A stretch of DNA of 16,477 bases, taken from assembly GCA_009783865.1 (NCBI GenBank), contig WRCR01000027.1, forward strand, positions 1 to 16,477. Direction: 5' to 3'. The notes below the pieces were generated by a model. That model searched no databases. It was not told the origin of the DNA and was given only the letters and a program-made list of their open reading frames with translations. This DNA comes from Planctomycetaceae bacterium (GTDB taxonomy: Bacteria; Planctomycetota; Planctomycetia; Pirellulales; Thermoguttaceae). This document shows, in pieces, positions 14,333 through 16,477 of the stretch; the stretch's first letter is position 1, and every line of letters begins with the position of its first letter. A program made the translations under genes and the position numbers.

Positions 14333-15778
14333 GTGACAACAATCATCGACCTCCTGAAAGACATTCGTTGTGGACTTCCACAGACGATTTTTATACTCTC
14401 TTTTTTTAACATCAAAACAAAGGATTTATTTGATATAGGATACGCGAGAGGTAGTATTTATCGCGGAATCAACGAATTGGATGGTAAGATTGTCGCCGAT
14501 GAATTTGTCTCACCAGCGAGACAAATTCTCGCTAGCGAGACAAAATTCTCACCAGCGAGACAAATTCTCGCTAGCGAGACAAAATGTCTCGGTGATGAGA
14601 CAATGCACAACGTTAACGTTAACAGAACTTTAACTAACGTAACGAACAGCGAAATCGAAAACGAGGCACTGCGCAAGCGGATCGCAGAACTCGAAGCGCA
14701 GGTTCGTTTTCTCCTTGAGGAAAGAAAAGCCGGACCTCACCAAGTAATCACAACTCTTCCGGTATCCCCGCCAGCAGGGCAGGAAACCCTCGCACGTCCC
14801 GCTTCTCGAATAGAGACGGTAAATTATACCCCTGCGCCGCAAAAGGGCAAAAAACAAGCCGCCGGCAAGCCGGGCAATGGGGAGTCAAAAATCCTCTACG
14901 ACACCGAAAAGACCATCGTCTCCGTTCTTGACAATATTTCGAAAGAAGACGAATCGGAATATCACCGGCTGATTCATCAGATTGAAACCGACATCAACAA
15001 GGCGATGCGGAAAATCCGGCAAAACCCCGATACGATTCTTATCAAGTCGATTTCCCCGTCGATTCTTTTGGAGATTGCCGGTTTTTTTGTCAATCACATC
15101 CGAAAGCGAAAAGAGTTTGCATTGGAAGAAGACCATCTTTTCGGTCTCGTCGAAGACACCGTCAACCAGTACGTCAAGTCGGCGGCAAGTAAAAAGGTAT
15201 TAGGCTCGTTTTTGCGCTGGACCTTTGCAAAAGAATTCCCCGAATACGCTTGGTGCCTGACAACGTCGTATGATGCGGAATGGAAAGACGAAGAACGGGA
15301 CGCAAGACGTGATAAAAGACCCTCTAGAAAATGGGGCTTTATTCCCGAAAGCAGAACGAGCGTACAGAAAAATGACAACGCCGAACCGCCGCTCTTTGCA
15401 GGAAAAAAACAATCGGCAGCGGCTAATGATTCCGGCGGTAAGTCGGATACCGCTGAGCCGTTGCCGGTTGATTCTGCCTGCTCTTGTCCGCCGGAAGAGG
15501 CGGCAGTAGGAAACGAAACGCAGGAAAGGATGTTTGCTGAACTCGAAACACTACTCGGCAGTGAACGTTTCAGTGTGTGGTTCAAGAGTTCCGCCGTTGC
15601 AGTCAAAGGAGACAACGGAAACAAAACTCTCGTCTTCACGGTTAGAAATCGTTTCGCCGCCGATTGGATTAAAGGCAATTTCGCAAACGAACTCGCAGAA
15701 GCAATCCGTCGGCTTACAAACCGGAAAAGTTTGAGCAGATTGCGAAACTGGTGTTGTGCGCAGACCCATTATTCTTAA
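14333..15778 (+). CDS. Putative element/phage replication initiator with C-terminal DnaA-domain-I-like segment
   Basis: This 481-residue protein starts at GTG with a strong GGGAGG site 6 nt upstream. The N-terminal 60 residues could hold a winged-helix-like DNA-binding region (FDIGYARGSIYRGINEL), which is a guess. Residues 59-84 contain a 13-residue tandem repeat (SPARQILASETKF) caused by a 39-bp DNA repeat. A coiled coil covers about 107-133 (IENEALRKRIAELEAQVRFL), then comes a Pro/Lys-rich linker. A helical central domain (about 185-340) includes FLRWTFAKEFPEYAWCL. After a low-complexity linker, residues 396-461 resemble DnaA domain I: RMFAELETLLGSERFSVWF, then LVFTVRNRFAADWIKGNFANEL. In DnaA this domain binds the replicative helicase. 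The last 15-20 residues (after 15715) may be out of frame. The initiator role is inferred from the DnaA-like domain plus the internal iteron-like array. Confidence 0.65.
   Translation: MTTIIDLLKDIRCGLPQTIFILSFFNIKTKDLFDIGYARGSIYRGINELDGKIVADEFVSPARQILASETKFSPARQILASETKCLGDETMHNVNVNRTLTNVTNSEIENEALRKRIAELEAQVRFLLEERKAGPHQVITTLPVSPPAGQETLARPASRIETVNYTPAPQKGKKQAAGKPGNGESKILYDTEKTIVSVLDNISKEDESEYHRLIHQIETDINKAMRKIRQNPDTILIKSISPSILLEIAGFFVNHIRKRKEFALEEDHLFGLVEDTVNQYVKSAASKKVLGSFLRWTFAKEFPEYAWCLTTSYDAEWKDEERDARRDKRPSRKWGFIPESRTSVQKNDNAEPPLFAGKKQSAAANDSGGKSDTAEPLPVDSACSCPPEEAAVGNETQERMFAELETLLGSERFSVWFKSSAVAVKGDNGNKTLVFTVRNRFAADWIKGNFANELAEAIRRLTNRKSLSRLRNWCCAQTHYS
14507..14601. repeat. Array of five TCTC-N6-GAGA palindromes (iteron-like)
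   Basis: Sites lie at 14508-14521, 14527-14540, 14547-14560, 14566-14579 and 14587-14600. Their centres are 19, 20, 19 and 21 bp apart, about two helical turns each. Sites 1 and 3 are TCTCACCAGCGAGA, sites 2 and 4 are the perfect palindrome TCTCGCTAGCGAGA, and site 5 is TCTCGGTGATGAGA. Sites 1-4 form an exact 39-bp tandem duplication (14508-14546 and 14547-14585). The array is inside the initiator gene and keeps its reading frame. Confidence 0.9.
14602..14655. other. AT-rich tract after the array; candidate unwinding region
   Basis: Directly after site 5 the sequence turns AT-rich, with repeated TAAC words: the palindrome GTTAACGTTAAC at 14612-14623, then CTTTAACTAACGTAACGAAC. Array plus AT-rich flank is the layout of an iteron origin. 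Origin function is inference only. Confidence 0.4.
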
Positions 15779-16143
15779 GCCGTCTGCGCAAATTAAACTG
15801 GGGTGCCGGCGGCTCGCAGAATATGAAAATCTCCAATGCGTCCAAGTCAATGGATTCAACTTCGCTGGCGCAGGTGCGGGATGAGAACGACAACGTTTTT
15901 CAGGATGTTTCGCTAACCGTTGCGCAGCCGTGGTTCTATACTCCGTTTCAAACATCAGTGACAGAAATCGAGTTGAACGTTATTGCGAATGCCGAGTCAG
16001 GGACAATCAGTTTTGCTCCGTTGCCGGGCGTTATGCAAAAACTTGAGTATGCTGCGGTTGATGAGGTGTTTGCAGAGGTCTTATCACGGATAGACATAAA
16101 GGAACACACCCGTATATACAAGGGGAAGCCGATAGTCAAATGA
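15751..16143 (+). CDS. Unknown element protein, possibly the frameshifted continuation of the initiator
   Basis: A 130-residue reading frame from GTG at 15751; the next start is the ATG at 15823 (106 residues), and neither has a clear ribosome-binding site. The body (VFQDVSLTVAQPWFYTPFQ...ELNVIANAESGTISFAPLPGV...IYKGKPIVK) matches nothing I recognise. The frame is open upstream to 15673. There it reads AYKPEKFEQIAKLVLCADPLFLSRLRKL, which looks more protein-like than the end of the initiator in its own frame. The two could therefore have been one longer protein, broken near 15715 by loss of a base, or this could be a separate overlapping gene. The stop overlaps the next start as ATGA. Confidence 0.5.
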   Translation: MLCADPLFLSRLRKLNWGAGGSQNMKISNASKSMDSTSLAQVRDENDNVFQDVSLTVAQPWFYTPFQTSVTEIELNVIANAESGTISFAPLPGVMQKLEYAAVDEVFAEVLSRIDIKEHTRIYKGKPIVK

Positions 16144-16340
16144 CAACTGAAACTGAAAAACAAGATATTGATGAACAGTGCCGTCTGCCCGATGGGCGGC
16201 GGCGATGTTTAAACTGCGTGAATTGGATTGTAGCCGGAGATGTTCCGGCGTGCGTATTTTTTGAGGGGCATGAGCAGGCATTGACTTGCGAGATGTGGGC
16301 TCCTAACCCGTCCCGCCGACAGAGCGGAGTTTATGATTGA
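16140..16340 (+). CDS. Small cysteine-rich protein of the element
   Basis: This 66-residue protein has five cysteines (C14, C23, C26, C38, C50) and a His (H44) in RCLNCVNWIVAGDVPACVFFEGHEQALTCEMWAPN. The spacing suggests a small zinc- or iron-sulfur-binding fold, with C23/C26/C38/C50 as the likely ligands. Its ATG overlaps the preceding stop (ATGA at 16140-16143), so translation is coupled. Compact overlapping genes of this sort are typical of phage and integrative-element early regions. I do not recognise the family. Confidence 0.6.
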   Translation: MTTETEKQDIDEQCRLPDGRRRCLNCVNWIVAGDVPACVFFEGHEQALTCEMWAPNPSRRQSGVYD

Positions 16341-16354
16341 AAGAGGAAAACAAA

Positions 16355-16477
16355 ATGATCGTCAATGTGATTGATGGCAACGGAATCGGAATAACCGTTC
16401 CTCGAGTAGGAAATATGGTTGTAGGAGAACTCTCGTTTTACATTGACAGAAAAGACAACAAGTTCCTGCGAGTTGAA
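16355..16477 (+). CDS. Partial unknown gene running off the window
   Basis: The first 41 codons of a gene starting MIVNVIDGNGIGITVPRVGN, with AAGAGGAAA about 6 nt before the ATG. It is 14 nt after the previous stop, so probably in the same operon. There are too few residues to name a family; the visible part is beta-strand-like. Confidence 0.55.
   Translation, partial: MIVNVIDGNGIGITVPRVGNMVVGELSFYIDRKDNKFLRVE

Noticed and set aside
14508..14600. CRISPR-like repeat array
   Set aside because: Units are contiguous without unique spacers, lie in frame inside a long coding sequence, and are palindromic sites at 19-21 bp intervals.

Overview
The window looks like a planctomycete chromosome, which is an inference from gene content. 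It carries a DUF1559 protein with a prepilin-type N-terminus and a C-terminal H-x9-DG motif, a PEP-CTERM surface protein, a short carboxypeptidase-regulatory-like lipoprotein, a neutral-ceramidase-like secreted hydrolase and a Tat-exported FAD oxidoreductase. These families are typical of Pirellulales-like planctomycetes. Base composition is close to balanced, with AT-rich spacers, which would suit a gut or host-associated lineage, but I cannot place it further.

Layout. Positions 1-1322 (+) hold a zinc-ribbon FmdB-like protein, two tandem TatA-family proteins behind a near-consensus promoter, and tRNA-Val(CAC). A secreted ceramidase-like protein (1471-2898, +) follows and faces a minus-strand block across a compound palindromic repeat (2976-3058). 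The minus-strand block, in transcription order, is an SDR dehydrogenase (8662-7883), the DUF1559 protein, the lipoprotein, a Tat-signal FAD oxidoreductase and an MFS transporter. The last four are tightly spaced and probably form one uptake or oxidation operon. A small plus-strand antitoxin/PIN-toxin pair with its own strong promoter lies at 8871-9522. Two further minus-strand genes are a clan GH-A glycoside-hydrolase-like protein and a PEP-CTERM protein, separated by an intergenic region rich in inverted repeats. A plus-strand outer-membrane barrel-like gene (12986-14002) ends the ordinary chromosome.

From tRNA-Arg(ACG) at 14134-14207 onward the content changes to what looks like the start of a prophage or integrative element. 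There is a terminator, then a GTG-started putative replication initiator with a C-terminal DnaA-domain-I-like segment, then compactly overlapping small unknown genes that run off the window. Inside the initiator gene is the most striking structure in the window. Five TCTC-N6-GAGA palindromes are spaced 19-21 bp apart (14508-14600), built on an exact 39-bp tandem repeat that stays in frame, and are followed at once by an AT-rich GTTAAC-type tract. This is the same arrangement as the phage lambda O gene and its internal origin, and it is my best candidate for an undescribed system: a replication origin embedded in an initiator that carries its own DnaA-like helicase-recruiting domain.

A second recurring theme is a short hairpin, GCCGG-TACT-CCGGC, present three times outside genes (6128, 8770, 14006).
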